This document shows, one piece after another, positions 1-8,951 of a DNA stretch of 64,000 bases. Each line of letters starts with the position of its first letter. The first letter of the stretch is position 1. A program made the position numbers and the translations under genes. The notes below the pieces were generated by a model. That model had not been told where the DNA came from, did not search any database, and worked only from the letters and a program-made list of their open reading frames with translations. The stretch is taken from positions 1-64,000 of the forward strand of contig CAZGHS010000004.1 of assembly GCA_964525495.1 (NCBI GenBank), in the 5' to 3' direction. The DNA is from CAZGHS01 sp964525495 (lineage in GTDB: Bacteria; Patescibacteriota; Microgenomatia; JALYQM01).

Positions 1-71
1 GTTTGACACCCGTCTCTTTTCTTCGCAACTGTTTCCATGCTTATGAAGTATTACGGAAAAGACCCATAGTA

Positions 72-100
72 TTGATAAAAAGGCATATTTTTGGTATAAT
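72..100 (+). promoter_or_regulatory. Sigma70-type promoter of the secreted hypothetical gene
   Basis: TTGATA at 72-77 and TATAAT at 95-100 are separated by exactly 17 bases. Transcription would start near 107, giving a leader of about 170 bases before the ATG at 275. I see no other feature in bases 1-71. Confidence 0.6.
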
Positions 101-274
101 CATACGATCTAAATAAAGAAATGCCTTTTATGAGGCTATTGTCTAGATTTAGATACTCGCTCTTTGACAAGGAGTAACATATACAAATCCTCTTCAAGTT
201 AGCGATGACATTCTGTAAACAATTCAGTTTGTTGCCAGTGTGTCGTTGCAAACAACAATAGAGGAGAGCCCACA

Positions 275-736
275 ATGCAGATTCGCATTCTGTTCATCCT
301 AGTAGCTCTGCTACTAGGTCCATCCGTCGCTATCGCCCAGCATTCGCCGGAGGCCATCAGCGCCCAAATCATTTTCGACGCGCCGTTTAATCAGTCGCCC
401 GTAAGCGGCTGTACAAGTGGTGAAAAACTAACAGGAATAGCAACATCACCAACACTGGCCAATCTTGTAATAACCACCACCCCGGTGGTAATTACAGGAA
501 TGAGTGTGCAAAATCTCGACAACTTGGCGGCAGCTACTCAAGCTACTCCCATGGCGGAGTATATTGGCTTTACTGGAACGATAGATATAGAGCAAGCACT
601 AAGTCAAACCTTTCCTAATCAAGAGTTAGGGGTGCTTGTGATCGCAAATATGTGGGACGTGGCAAATAACTTAATTGCATCTCAAAAAGTGCTGATCGTC
701 CCATGCAAGATTCATCTTCCCTTAGTCGTGGAATAA
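275..736 (+). CDS. Secreted hypothetical protein
   Basis: This 153-residue protein begins with a clear signal peptide: basic MQIR, a hydrophobic core, and an AIAQ cleavage region near residue 22. The mature part is Thr/Ala/Val rich with two cysteines (in VSGCTSG and VPCKIH) that could form a disulfide. GAGGAG lies about 8 bases before the ATG and supports the start. I do not recognise a family. The first 150 bases are noticeably more G+C rich than the rest. It stands alone behind its own promoter. Confidence 0.7.
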   Translation: MQIRILFILVALLLGPSVAIAQHSPEAISAQIIFDAPFNQSPVSGCTSGEKLTGIATSPTLANLVITTTPVVITGMSVQNLDNLAAATQATPMAEYIGFTGTIDIEQALSQTFPNQELGVLVIANMWDVANNLIASQKVLIVPCKIHLPLVVE

Positions 737-745
737 TTGCATAGC

Positions 746-800
746 GCCGGTAGGTCACATATCATCTGCACGAAAGTGTATTTGAAAAAGACTTACCGGC
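746..800. repeat. Inverted repeat after the first gene
   Basis: Arms of 11 bases (746-756 and 790-800) pair with one G-T wobble around a 33-base loop, 10 bases after the stop at 736. It may be a weak terminator, but no T-run follows directly. Confidence 0.35.
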
Positions 801-822
801 TGCTCGCTGATTCTAAAAAACG

Positions 823-1878
823 TTACTCCTTGTCCTTTTCTAAAAATTTCTTCATCCGTTCTATTTCCATTTCCAACTCACTCTCAAATTGTTTACTCTT
901 TGGCCGTCCGTGCACAAAGCCTACATCCACATCAAGTCCTGAATCCTTACGTTTCACATTTGCCCATCCTACCATCTCTTCACCAAACAAAATCGGCATC
1001 GCATAATACCCACGTATTCTCTTTGCAGCGGGGACATATGCTTCAAACTGATATAACCATCCCCACAAATGCTCAAATCGAAAACGATCCCGTACTACAG
1101 GATCGAAAGGAGCGAGAAACTTCACACTAGGGGATACTTCTGACTCTTTCAACACACCCTTAGGCCACAAATATGTCATTCCATCTACTACGTGCATCTC
1201 TAACTCACCGGATTCCACTAAACTTTTAATAATCGGCCGAGTGTTCCCATACTGTCGATGAATACGATGCATAGACTGACTCAGATTCTTCGACGAAACA
1301 GGAGCCATGATCTGCACCATCGCCATAACAATCTTTTTCAAACGTTCTTCTATAGGTATCGCAACATGCTTAGAAGAAAACGCTTCATAAAGCCTATTGC
1401 CACCTTGTCTGCCCACAATCCGCAGTAGTCCATAATAATGCAATCGATCAAGAGCCATCTTGCTTGAACGCGAATATCCACCCCACCAATTTATCTCTCG
1501 CGCTTTATCAAAATGCTTTTCCAATTCTTTCGGATGAAAAGAGCCCATCTTCCGCACAGTTTCATAAACTTGTTTATCAAAGTCAGTTAGCTCAACTTTC
1601 TCTCGCGGATGCAGCAATCCCCAAACATCCTGAGTCAGATACCCATGCGCATACAGAAAATCTTCTTCCAACCCGAGAGAAGGCGCTAATCGATCAATAT
1701 CTCCGACATGGTAGTCTTTTACTCGATGCCGCAGTATCAAATCCTGTGCAGGAGCAGGGAAGCGAATAGGGTCAATCTGAACAAATGAAAGTTTCTGAAC
1801 TGCAGATTTTAGAGTAGTAGTCGAAAAAAGAGAACGAGAAAGGGTAAAACGTTTAAGCTGGTTTTTTGTATATTCCAT
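823..1878 (-). CDS. Winged-helix YcaQ/AlkZ-like DNA glycosylase
   Basis: The 351-residue product resembles the HTH_42 (YcaQ/AlkX, AlkZ) superfamily of winged-helix DNA glycosylases, which remove bulky alkyl adducts and open interstrand crosslinks. The family's catalytic QxD motif is visible as QID at residues 34-36. Further family-like features are the GGYSRSSKMALDRLHY wing region and the C-terminal LAPFDPVVRDR stretch typical of this fold. The ATG at 1878 gives the expected N-terminus. It is a single-gene unit. The fold call is firm; the substrate is inferred. Confidence 0.8.
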   Translation of the reverse strand: MEYTKNQLKRFTLSRSLFSTTTLKSAVQKLSFVQIDPIRFPAPAQDLILRHRVKDYHVGDIDRLAPSLGLEEDFLYAHGYLTQDVWGLLHPREKVELTDFDKQVYETVRKMGSFHPKELEKHFDKAREINWWGGYSRSSKMALDRLHYYGLLRIVGRQGGNRLYEAFSSKHVAIPIEERLKKIVMAMVQIMAPVSSKNLSQSMHRIHRQYGNTRPIIKSLVESGELEMHVVDGMTYLWPKGVLKESEVSPSVKFLAPFDPVVRDRFRFEHLWGWLYQFEAYVPAAKRIRGYYAMPILFGEEMVGWANVKRKDSGLDVDVGFVHGRPKSKQFESELEMEIERMKKFLEKDKE

Positions 1879-2215
1879 AGCTTAGTGGAGCGGGGAATGC
1901 AAATTATATTGAACCACGCTCAAATTTCTTATTTGAAATCTTGGCTCATTTTAACAAACTGAGAGAAGTCTATCAAGAAACCAGCAAGAAGGATTATTTA
2001 TGAAATCCTCCTATTCTAACTTTCATTTGTTTGATGAAAAAACATTCTATCAAGCTTTCATAAAGGATTTTCAGAGAGCTAAATCGGAAATAATAATTGA
2101 AAGCCCTTTTGTTACGACAGCTCGAGTAGAATTCTTTATGCCTACTTTTGTGAAGTTACTAGAAAGAAACGTAAAGATTTATATAATAACTCGTTGTTTG
2201 GAGGATATAGATGTG

Positions 2216-3058
2216 TCAAGTACCCCAAACAGGGGGAGAGTTTTCTGAGAGAAGTTTAGCATATGCAGCAGGAGGCATCTTTAAAGATCGGTGAATTCTT
2301 TGGGTATTGTAGTAATGGATCTGGGAGTAAATCTCTTCCATCAGTTCACCAATCGTTTCAAATCTACTAAAGTCTCCAAACTCATCTTTGAATTTGCCAA
2401 AGAAGGATTCTTGGTAACCATTCTGCCATGGGGATGCTTTATCTGACGCAGAGATTTTGGTACCAAAGCCTTCAAGGAAACTGGTGCATGCCTGTGCCAT
2501 GAACTCGGTACCTTGATCAGTGTGAAAGATAGTGGGAGTAGCTTTTGTCTTGGTGATGGCTTGTTCAATCGTTGCAAGAATGAGCTTACTGTTGTGATGT
2601 TTCCCTATCTGACAGGCAATAATCTGTCTTGTAACAATATCTACAATGGTTGCGAAATACCACCACTTTCCTTGAAACGGAATGAAGCTCACATCAGAGC
2701 ACCAGAGATCGTGAGGTCGTAGGGGTGTGTACTCTTTGATGAGGTTGCTGTAGGTGTGATGCGAGGTGGACTTAGTGCAAAACTGCTTACTTTTTCTTCT
2801 CGGCGGCTTTATGCCATATTTTTTCATCACGCGTTTGGTACGCTTCTTGTTCACCTGAAGCGCGATACTAATGCGTATATGGCCGTATGCAGGGTGTTTT
2901 TTATGCAGGTCGTGAATTGCATCACGAAGCTGCTCATCCTTCGCTTCTTGCTTTCCGGTACGGTGAATATTTTTTGTACTGATGCCAACTGCGGTAGCCA
3001 CTGTTTGTGTACAACAGGAGCGTTTCACTATCTCAGCTCTTTTTTTTCCAACTCGCAT
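2216..3058 (-). CDS. IS3-family transposase OrfB (DDE integrase core)
   Basis: The 280-residue protein has an N-terminal HTH_21-like region (DAIHDLHKKHPAYGHIRI) followed by an rve integrase core. The DDE triad is visible as D in LWCSDVSF, D in FHTDQGTEF and E in NGYQESFFG. It overlaps orfA by 26 bases at a run of eight A's in the mRNA, so it is probably made as an OrfAB frameshift fusion. The stop lies inside the terminal repeat. The ORF is intact, but because orfA is interrupted the copy is probably inactive. Confidence 0.9.
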   Translation of the reverse strand: MRVGKKRAEIVKRSCCTQTVATAVGISTKNIHRTGKQEAKDEQLRDAIHDLHKKHPAYGHIRISIALQVNKKRTKRVMKKYGIKPPRRKSKQFCTKSTSHHTYSNLIKEYTPLRPHDLWCSDVSFIPFQGKWWYFATIVDIVTRQIIACQIGKHHNSKLILATIEQAITKTKATPTIFHTDQGTEFMAQACTSFLEGFGTKISASDKASPWQNGYQESFFGKFKDEFGDFSRFETIGELMEEIYSQIHYYNTQRIHRSLKMPPAAYAKLLSENSPPVWGT

Positions 3059-3435
3059 CGAGTGTGAGTTCGCCGATGAGCCGTTTCAGCTCTTCGTTCT
3101 CACGTTTGAGCTTGCTGTATTTAGCAAGTGAAACGACTTCCTCACCAGTGTCTTGGCGCATCCACCCGTAAATACTTTTGTCGCTGACTCCGTATTGTTT
3201 AGCAAGATCGATGACTTTTTGTAAGAGTTCACAGTTACTGACAAAAAATATGTCATTCCCGCGTACGCGGGAATCTATACATGAGTAATGAGCGTGCATA
3301 TGGATCTCCGCTTTCGCGGAGATGACAGAATACACGTGTTTGTCAATAAGTCTGAACTCTTACGACTTTTTCTCCTGCTCGTACTTTGGATACCATCTCA
3401 ATTTTGATCTCTTTGGAGAATATTTTCCGCTGCAT
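3033..3435 (-). pseudogene. IS3-family OrfA (HTH) disrupted by a MITE
   Basis: Reading from an ATG at 3435, the gene encodes MQRKIFSKEIKIEMVSKV and on to GEKV. It is then broken by 151 inserted bases (MITE plus one target duplication) and continues in frame as IDLAKQYGVSDKSIYGWM, a helix-turn-helix of the transposase_8 type. Deleting the insert restores an OrfA closely resembling the copy at 9791-10057. An open frame does run out of the MITE, but its first 40 or so residues are translated repeat DNA. Confidence 0.85.
3221..3363. mobile_element. IS66-type MITE with 8-base target duplication
   Basis: A 143-bp element has inverted ends starting GTAAGAGTTCA (3221 and, on the other strand, 3363) and extending about 24 bases with a few mismatches. 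The target duplication GACTTTTT is perfect at 3213-3220 and 3364-3371. Inside are two hairpins, ATTCCCGCG/CGCGGGAAT near 3255 and ATCTCCGC/GCGGAGAT near 3303. The ends match the relic end at 9490-9513, and 8-base duplications are typical of IS66, so an IS66 transposase probably moved it. Confidence 0.88.
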
Positions 3436-3734
3436 TATTTGTGTCACCCCGCTTTCTTCGCTCCTGAGATTATATTATTTTTCTCAGAAACTTCTCTTAC
3501 TATATGGGGTACCAGTCAATGGCATTCTGAGAGTACAAGCAGAAAAAGAAATGACCAGATTTGAGTACTTAGGAATTCAACCGATTCTATTTAAAGGAAA
3601 TCATCACAGAAAAATTGCAGTAATTCTCGCTCCAAACTCTAATATTAAAAAGAATCAACGACTCTGTCTAGCGATAGTTGAGATGCACCAAGCAACTATT
3701 GCATTCGTTAAAATGATTTGTATATCATAAATGT

Positions 3735-6700
3735 ATGCGATTATACAAAAAATTAATAAATGTTGGAGTTCCTATAGCTCTGGCTAGCGTATTTACTATT
3801 GTTCTTGCACCTGCAGGAAGTTCAAGAGCAAATTTTGCACTGCTTTACAATCAACTTATGCGTGCTGATAGTGGGTCGGCCGCAACGGCGACTCCTGCAG
3901 ATATATATAATATAGGCGGGATTCAGAAAATCTCATATGACAATAGTGATATTGGTGCAAATGTGTCAATTAATGCAAACAATAATGTGTTTGAAATTAA
4001 GGGCAATTCGTGTGCGGCAGATCGGTTCCATGTGTATTTTTCTGGTAATGTTGGCGATGCTTATGGTCTCGGAAATAATGATTATAAAGGATCAATGAGG
4101 TTATTGGACACTAGAGGGTATGGTTTGGATTTAGCAACAGGTACTCTTTTAGACATCGATAGTTCAAATTTAAATGATACTACCCAGACAGTGGCATATC
4201 GATTCGATGGTGACACAGGTAGAATGAAATTGCCAGTTTTTATTTTTCCAAAGCAAAATTTGATCATAGCATATATTCAGTCTCAACCAAAGCTTTATCG
4301 GTTTAGTTACGATGCATCGCAGATTTCTGATCAGTATCCGGGCTCAACTCTGGTAATAAAGAGAAAATATGCCGATGAAGGAGGTTGTGCGCCATTAGTT
4401 ATTGCTAAGGGTTCTTCGATGCAAGAGACTTATGCAAAGTTCACAAACTACTTAAGAACAAATACATCAGCGTTGAAATTGAATAACACACGAAAGCCTC
4501 ATTATAAAGCATTTGGATTGGGCTGGGAAACTTATGATGAATTTGGGTGTTACGCTACGAAAGCAAAAATCGAATCATTGCTTCCTAATTATAAAAATAA
4601 TAATGTTCCAATTAGCATGGTAGCTGTAGGTTCTGGGTATTGGGAATCAACAAATGTTTTGAACTGTGGTGATGGGACTAGTGTCGAAAATATTTATCCG
4701 ACTATGGATGGCTTGCAGACATCTGCAAATAAATTCGGTGGTTTGGCTGGGATAAATCAGTTTTTTGCTAATCTTGAACAAAATTATGGGGCTTATGGCA
4801 TGATTGGTATGAGACATACGGTCAATGCGGGGCAAATTAGCGGAGTGACAGACTTAACTAAGCCGGACGCACATACGTTGGCCGTAGCTTCAAAAACAGG
4901 TAATATTCCAGATTTGTTTTTTTCAAATATTGGTGTTCCTTATGGCGGATATCGCTTCTATGGAGATACGCCAAGTACAAATGTTCGTATTCTAAATATG
5001 GATAATTCGCAAGTAAAAACAAATTATGTGGCAGCGCTTCACGCAGCATACGGAAATTTTAAAGGGATAAAAGAAGATGAGATGCTACATTACGATCAAC
5101 GAACAGTCAAAGCAGCGAATCAGCCCCGTGGAAGTGTAAGTGTTCCTGAAGGTTATATTTCAAAAATATTTCAAGATCACTATAGGTATGCCAATAATGA
5201 CTTTATAATTTGGGGTCAGGCTGATTGGTTTTTGCCAGCGAGTGATATTCAGTACAACCCAGGTTGGGTTCCAGCTGATCACATTAATAACCCAGTTATG
5301 TTTTCTCAGATGAGTGCTGGATTCAACTATGTGACTGCAAAATATATGCTTGAATTAGCGTTAACTAGAGTGGTGTCTGGGTATCCTCATGTCGTATCAG
5401 CAATTAATTCTTGCCCTATCTCAGATCCGGCTACTAATTCAATCAGTCGTTATCAAACAGATTGGCAGTTTTGTGTCAACGCGAATAAAAATCCTAAAGA
5501 AGTCTTGCGTACTAATCAGCTGATGACATTTTGGCCAGGAAATATTCAATCGTATGGGTTTTGGCATTTAGGCGAACCGTATCGGTCAGACATGATATTT
5601 TATGGACAGTTGCGTGATAGATTACATAAGTATATGTTTGATAGTGCGATGTATTGGCACAATACGGGAGTGCCATATGCTATGCGACCGCTCTTTTTTG
5701 ACTATCAGTCGGATTCTAACGTATATAAGTTGTACGATGACAATTATGACACGTCAACTTTAGAAAATCAGTTTCTAGTTGGAAATGCCTTTATGGTTAG
5801 GCCAATTTATAATGATTCAGATACCGTGCTAGTATATTTTCCCGCAAACTCGGGCGAGTGGTATAATTTTTATTCTGGCCAACGATTTACTCCTGGCTAT
5901 GCAAGTTATACATTAACTGCTTCCAAGGACTATCCAATGTTTGTGAAAGCTGGCGAGCCATTCATAATGCAGGAAAGCCCAAACGAAAATGCTACTAGAA
6001 CACGAGTGCGAATGTTTATTCCGTCAGGCGCTTATTCAAAGTTGGCGAACTCCGCGTATCAACACTATGATAAAAGTGGTAATATTGCGGGAAAAGTTGA
6101 AGTTTCTATGAATGATTTGGGAAGTCTTGCTGCTTCGCGACAGGCAATTAAGGTTTATCGAAAAATTGACGGAGTAATTGTCGCTGATTTAAATAGCATT
6201 TCAGTGAAAAACGAAATTAAGTTTGATATGGAGGAGGGTAAAGATTATTTAATAACAAATGGCACGTATAGTATTAATCGGCTGCCAACTGGAAGTTTAA
6301 GTTCAGTATTTTCTCCAACATTTAATACGATTAATCTCTCTGGGTCTGCAAGTGATCCTGATACTGCAAGTCCTATTGCGGTAAGAGTATATCTTGATGG
6401 CGTATTAAAGCAATCAATCAGTGCGTTGTCATTTAATCAGACGTTAGTACAGGTACCCGGAGGCACCCATACAGTCAAAGTTACTGCTCTTGACGCGACT
6501 TCAGGCCAGGAAGTCGAATTGGTTGGTTCTCCTAAAATCGTGATTGTGTCAAATCCACCAGTTATAGTTACCCCTGTTCCAACTCCGCTTCCAACGGTGG
6601 CTAGTACCCCTCGGATTACCCCNNNNNNNNNNNNNNNNNNNNNNNNNNNNNNNNNNNNNNNNNNNNNNNNNNNNNNNNNNNNNNNNNNNNNNNNNNNNNN

Positions 6701-7528
6701 NNNNNNNNNNNNNNNNNNNNNNCTGTTCCAACTCCGCTTCCAACGGTGGCTAGTACCCCTCGGATTACCCCTGTTCCTAGCTCTAATATTGGAGCGATTA
6801 CTTTAAGGCGAGTAAGTGGGACTGATTTAACTAAATTATATTTGGTTGCTGATGTAGTTAGTTCGCAGTCAATACTAAAAGTTGAGTTTTATATAAACAA
6901 CATATTGAAGGTAACAGAATATAAGGCACCGTATTCTCTAGGAGGGGATGCTGATGGAGTTATAGGCGGGTATTTGATAACTCCTGGTAGCCATACGGTA
7001 AAGGCTATTGCCTATGCTGCAGGTGGTGCTATTGGTCAAAATAGTTTGACTGTTACGGTTGAAGGCGCAATTAAAACCCCAACAGCAGTTCAGAGCAACA
7101 TTATAGTTAATGGTAGTTTCGAATCGGGAACTATTTCTGGCTGGACTACTGATCCTGCTTTAGTAATTAATTTAGACGCACATCAAGGTGTTTACGCTGT
7201 AATGTTAGGTCAGTCATCAGCTTATTTGTCGCAAAGTATTCAAAGTAAACTGGTTGCTAATAAGTCATATACATTTACAAGTTATGTTAAAGTTACCAAG
7301 GCTGGGACCTCCTGGGGGTCACCTAGGTTAAGAATTAGTAAATATGTTGACTTGGGAACGAGTGAGTACGGTTATGCAGTTGCACGAAATTCTGTGTCGG
7401 CTGGTTGGCAAAAACTATCAATAGTTAAATCATTTACTACAACAGAGCTAAGTTTACCGATTCATTTCGGCGTAAAGAATTTTGGATTTGATGGTAAAGC
7501 TCAAGTGGACAACATATACGTGCAATAA
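3735..7528 (+). CDS. Secreted GH31-like glycosidase with Ig-like and CBM-like C-terminus
   Basis: The gene spans the assembly gap; the same reading frame content resumes after it. It has an N-terminal signal peptide or anchor (residues 1-33), then a GH31-like catalytic region. The likely nucleophile Asp is in IKEDEM near residue 447 and a likely acid/base Asp in WGQADW near 492. The following family-like barrel end reads NQFLVGNAFMVRPIYND. A beta domain with DYPMFVKAGEPF (about 732) and an Ig-like domain follow, then a Pro/Thr linker with a 16-residue repeat. After the gap come a second Ig-like domain (VEFYINNILKV) and a CBM4_9-like module (NIIVNGSFESG onward). It probably degrades or remodels alpha-glucans outside the cell; the substrate is not certain. 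The exact length is unknown because of the gap. Confidence 0.8.
6574..6771 (+). repeat. Linker repeat on both sides of the assembly gap
   Basis: The 49 bases at 6574-6622 and 6723-6771 are identical. Each encodes the Pro/Thr linker unit VPTPLPTVASTPRITP (16 codons, 48 bases). The gap therefore sits in a tandem linker repeat, and its true content is probably one or more further 48-bp units. Confidence 0.85.
6623..6722. other. Assembly gap of 100 N
   Basis: Placeholder run of N inside the GH31 linker. The apparent frame change across it is not meaningful because the real length is unknown. Confidence 0.99.
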
Positions 7529-7647
7529 TTCGTATTCCCAAACCAGCAATCTAACGATCAGAACATAGATCCCCGACCGTAAGGTCGAGGGATGGAGTGA
7601 TCCCTGCATACTTTTTGTGGTTGGAGAATTGTACAATACAAGGGTAG

Positions 7648-7864
7648 ATGGAATTAACTCATTTATCCCACTGTGTATACCATTGTGACTACCACATAGT
7701 AATCGTAACTAAGTAAAGAGGTATACTGGGGAACAGAAGCAGTGTGGTCAGAAGGCTACTTTGTCAGTACGGTGGGAATAAATGAGTTAATTATTCAGAA
7801 ATATATTGAAGATCAAGGTAAAAAAGATGCAGGGCAAATCCGGAACGGATTTGAAGTGTCTTAA
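7648..7864 (+). pseudogene. IS200-like TnpA remnant, internal deletion
   Basis: From the ATG at 7648 the frame reads MELTHLSHCVYHCDYHIVIVTK then stops at 7714. This matches the start of Y1 transposases, including the HUH-type His pair region HCDYHIV. In another frame from about 7721 to the stop at 7862 the sequence reads WGTEAVWSEGYFVSTVG then IQKYIEDQGK, the typical TnpA C-terminus. The middle of the gene, with the catalytic tyrosine, is deleted. Confidence 0.78.
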
Positions 7865-7867
7865 ATA

Positions 7868-7892
7868 CCCCGACCGTAAGGTCGTGGGTTTT
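7868..7892 (+). terminator. Right-end hairpin with T-run
   Basis: CCCCGACC pairs with GGTCGTGGG (one bulge) and is followed by six T's. It is the right-end hairpin of the IS200-like relic and could also terminate transcription. Confidence 0.5.
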
Positions 7893-7895
7893 TTA

Positions 7896-8114
7896 TAGTG
7901 CCTTCATGAATGTTTTCTTGAACGCGAAGAACCCTATATTGGCCCAAAGGAGTAAATATAGTAGTTATAAAGAAAAATATTTTACTCATAATAGCGGTTC
8001 ACTGCCAGTCATCCAACTAATCATTATGACTCAAAGTCCGAAGATTTGATTTGGTCAGAAAGTCTTCGACATAAAGGGTTTAGGACAAGGGATTGCTACT
8101 AATTATGGCATAAA
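7896..8114. other. Intergenic stretch without recognised features
   Basis: No reading frame, RNA gene or clear repeat was recognised here beyond a weak bulged hairpin near 8039-8070. It separates the IS200 relic from the converging DUF4332 gene. Confidence 0.5.
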
Positions 8115-8148
8115 AGCACAAACATAACTAAAAAAGCTATATTTGTGC
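8115..8148 (-). terminator. Probable terminator of the DUF4332-mscL block
   Basis: GCACAAACATA (8115-8125) and TATATTTGTGC (8138-8148) form an imperfect stem. On the minus strand it is followed by TTTTAT, about 20 bases after the stop at 8166. Confidence 0.5.
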
Positions 8149-8165
8149 CTTATTAATATACATAA

Positions 8166-8570
8166 TTAGTGCGTAACAACTTTTGGTAATTTTTTTGCCT
8201 GATTGATAAAATCAGTCAGTTTTTCAACACTTGGAAGTTGTCTCACAATATGTTTTGCCGTATTAAGTTCCTCAAGTGCTTGATGTAAATTCTCAGGATT
8301 TCTTTGGGAAAGCTCAGGAACAGAATCAACGCCTGCAACCTTAAGTAAATCTGAAAATTCGGAACCGATTCCGCTGATTCTATAAAGATCAGCGCAACTT
8401 ACCCATTTTAGAAGTTTTACTTCAGAAAGACCTGTTTGTGAGGAAAGTACTTTTCTTCCCGAAGCACTTCCAGCAGCCTCCAAAAGACCTTCAACAGTCT
8501 GAACGCCAGCATCTCTGAGAATTTCAGCTTGTTTTTCACCAATACCTTCTATATCAATAATTGATGCAAT
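8166..8570 (-). CDS. DUF4332 helix-hairpin-helix protein, apparent AUU start
   Basis: The protein is built of helix-hairpin-helix units (IIDIEGIGEKQAEIL near the start, LYRISGIGSEFSDLL near residue 70) and matches the DUF4332 family, whose function is unknown. Family members usually begin M-A-S-I-I-D-I-E-G-I-G. Here the aligned codon is ATT at 8570-8568, seven bases after a perfect GGAGG. The only upstream in-frame candidate, TTG at 8588, lies before the ribosome binding site and would translate the SD itself. It lies downstream of mscL on the same strand. Confidence 0.75.
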   Translation of the reverse strand: MASIIDIEGIGEKQAEILRDAGVQTVEGLLEAAGSASGRKVLSSQTGLSEVKLLKWVSCADLYRISGIGSEFSDLLKVAGVDSVPELSQRNPENLHQALEELNTAKHIVRQLPSVEKLTDFINQAKKLPKVVTH

Positions 8571-8642
8571 ACAACCACCTCCTTTCAAGTCTGTGTCCTA
8601 ATAGATTATAGATAAAAAGCTATAAGTATCGTCAACAAATTA

Positions 8643-8945
8643 TTAGGCCTTTTTTTTGTCAAGCCTGTCAAGTTTTAAAAGCTTAACTCCAAAATAGACA
8701 ACAATAGCAACGACTAAGAAGTCGATTGCAACATTAAGAAAATCTCCCCACATTATCTTTGCAGCACCAACTTGGATATATGCCTCTTTCAGGTTTTCCA
8801 CATTACTCATCCCAAGCGCCAGCACTGGACTGATTATGTCTTCTACGAGTGCAGCTACAAGTTTTGAGACAGCTCCTCCCAGAATAAAACCAACAGCGAG
8901 CCCAACAACACCTTGCTCACGTAAGAAATCCAAAAATCCTTTCAT
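8643..8945 (-). CDS. mscL: Large-conductance mechanosensitive channel
   Basis: The 100-residue protein matches MscL: N-terminal amphipathic helix with GFLDFLREQGVVGLAVGFILGG, TM1, a short periplasmic loop, then TM2 (FLNVAIDFLVVAIVVYFGV) and a charged C-terminus (KLDRLDKKKA). It forms a pentameric pore releasing solutes on osmotic downshock. It is somewhat shorter than E. coli MscL (136) because the loop and tail are trimmed. A strong AAAGGAGG SD precedes the ATG. It lies 6 bp after the excalibur-domain gene on the same strand. Confidence 0.95.
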   Translation of the reverse strand: MKGFLDFLREQGVVGLAVGFILGGAVSKLVAALVEDIISPVLALGMSNVENLKEAYIQVGAAKIMWGDFLNVAIDFLVVAIVVYFGVKLLKLDRLDKKKA

Positions 8946-8951
8946 TATCTT

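Larger units (their letters stand above)
2214..3518 (-). mobile_element. IS3-family insertion sequence carrying a nested MITE
   Basis: The ends are inverted: TGTCAAGTACCCCA at 2214 and, on the opposite strand from 3518, TGACTGGTACCCCA. ATG is duplicated at 2211-2213 and 3519-3521, a 3-base target duplication usual for IS3 elements. It encodes orfA and orfB with an A-run at their overlap, as in programmed -1 frameshifting. Without the MITE it would be about 1154 bp. The related element at 9699-10925 has similar ends and proteins. Confidence 0.9.
2000..3730 (+). pseudogene. Phospholipase D-like gene split by an IS3 element
   Basis: The 5' part (2000-2213) encodes a PLD-like N-terminus. The coding sequence resumes at 3522 after the IS. 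Removing the IS and one copy of the 3-base target duplication rejoins the frame as EDIDGILRVQAEKE and leads to HHRKIAVI, an HxK-type PLD motif. After this motif the expected Asp/Gly-Ser segment is missing, so the 3' part also looks decayed (deletion or frameshift) before the stop at 3728. It was probably a nuclease-type PLD-fold protein; no partner gene is visible. Confidence 0.7.
7571..7895 (+). mobile_element. Internally deleted IS200/IS605-like element
   Basis: Two near-identical hairpins (CCCCGACCGTAAGGTCG at 7571 and again at 7868) bracket remnants of a TnpA gene. Terminal hairpins around a Y1 transposase are the hallmark of IS200/IS605. The element is about 325 bp instead of the usual 600-700 bp, so it would need a transposase in trans. 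Confidence 0.75.

Noticed and set aside
3235..3330. Palindromes resembling a CRISPR repeat
   Set aside because: The two hairpins differ in sequence and occur once each inside a MITE with target duplications; there are no spacers or cas genes.
3240..3335. Extended N-terminus of OrfA read through the MITE
   Set aside because: The first 40 or so residues are translated palindromic repeat DNA (VISAKAEIH, DSRVRGND); the true start is upstream at 3435 and was separated by the insertion.
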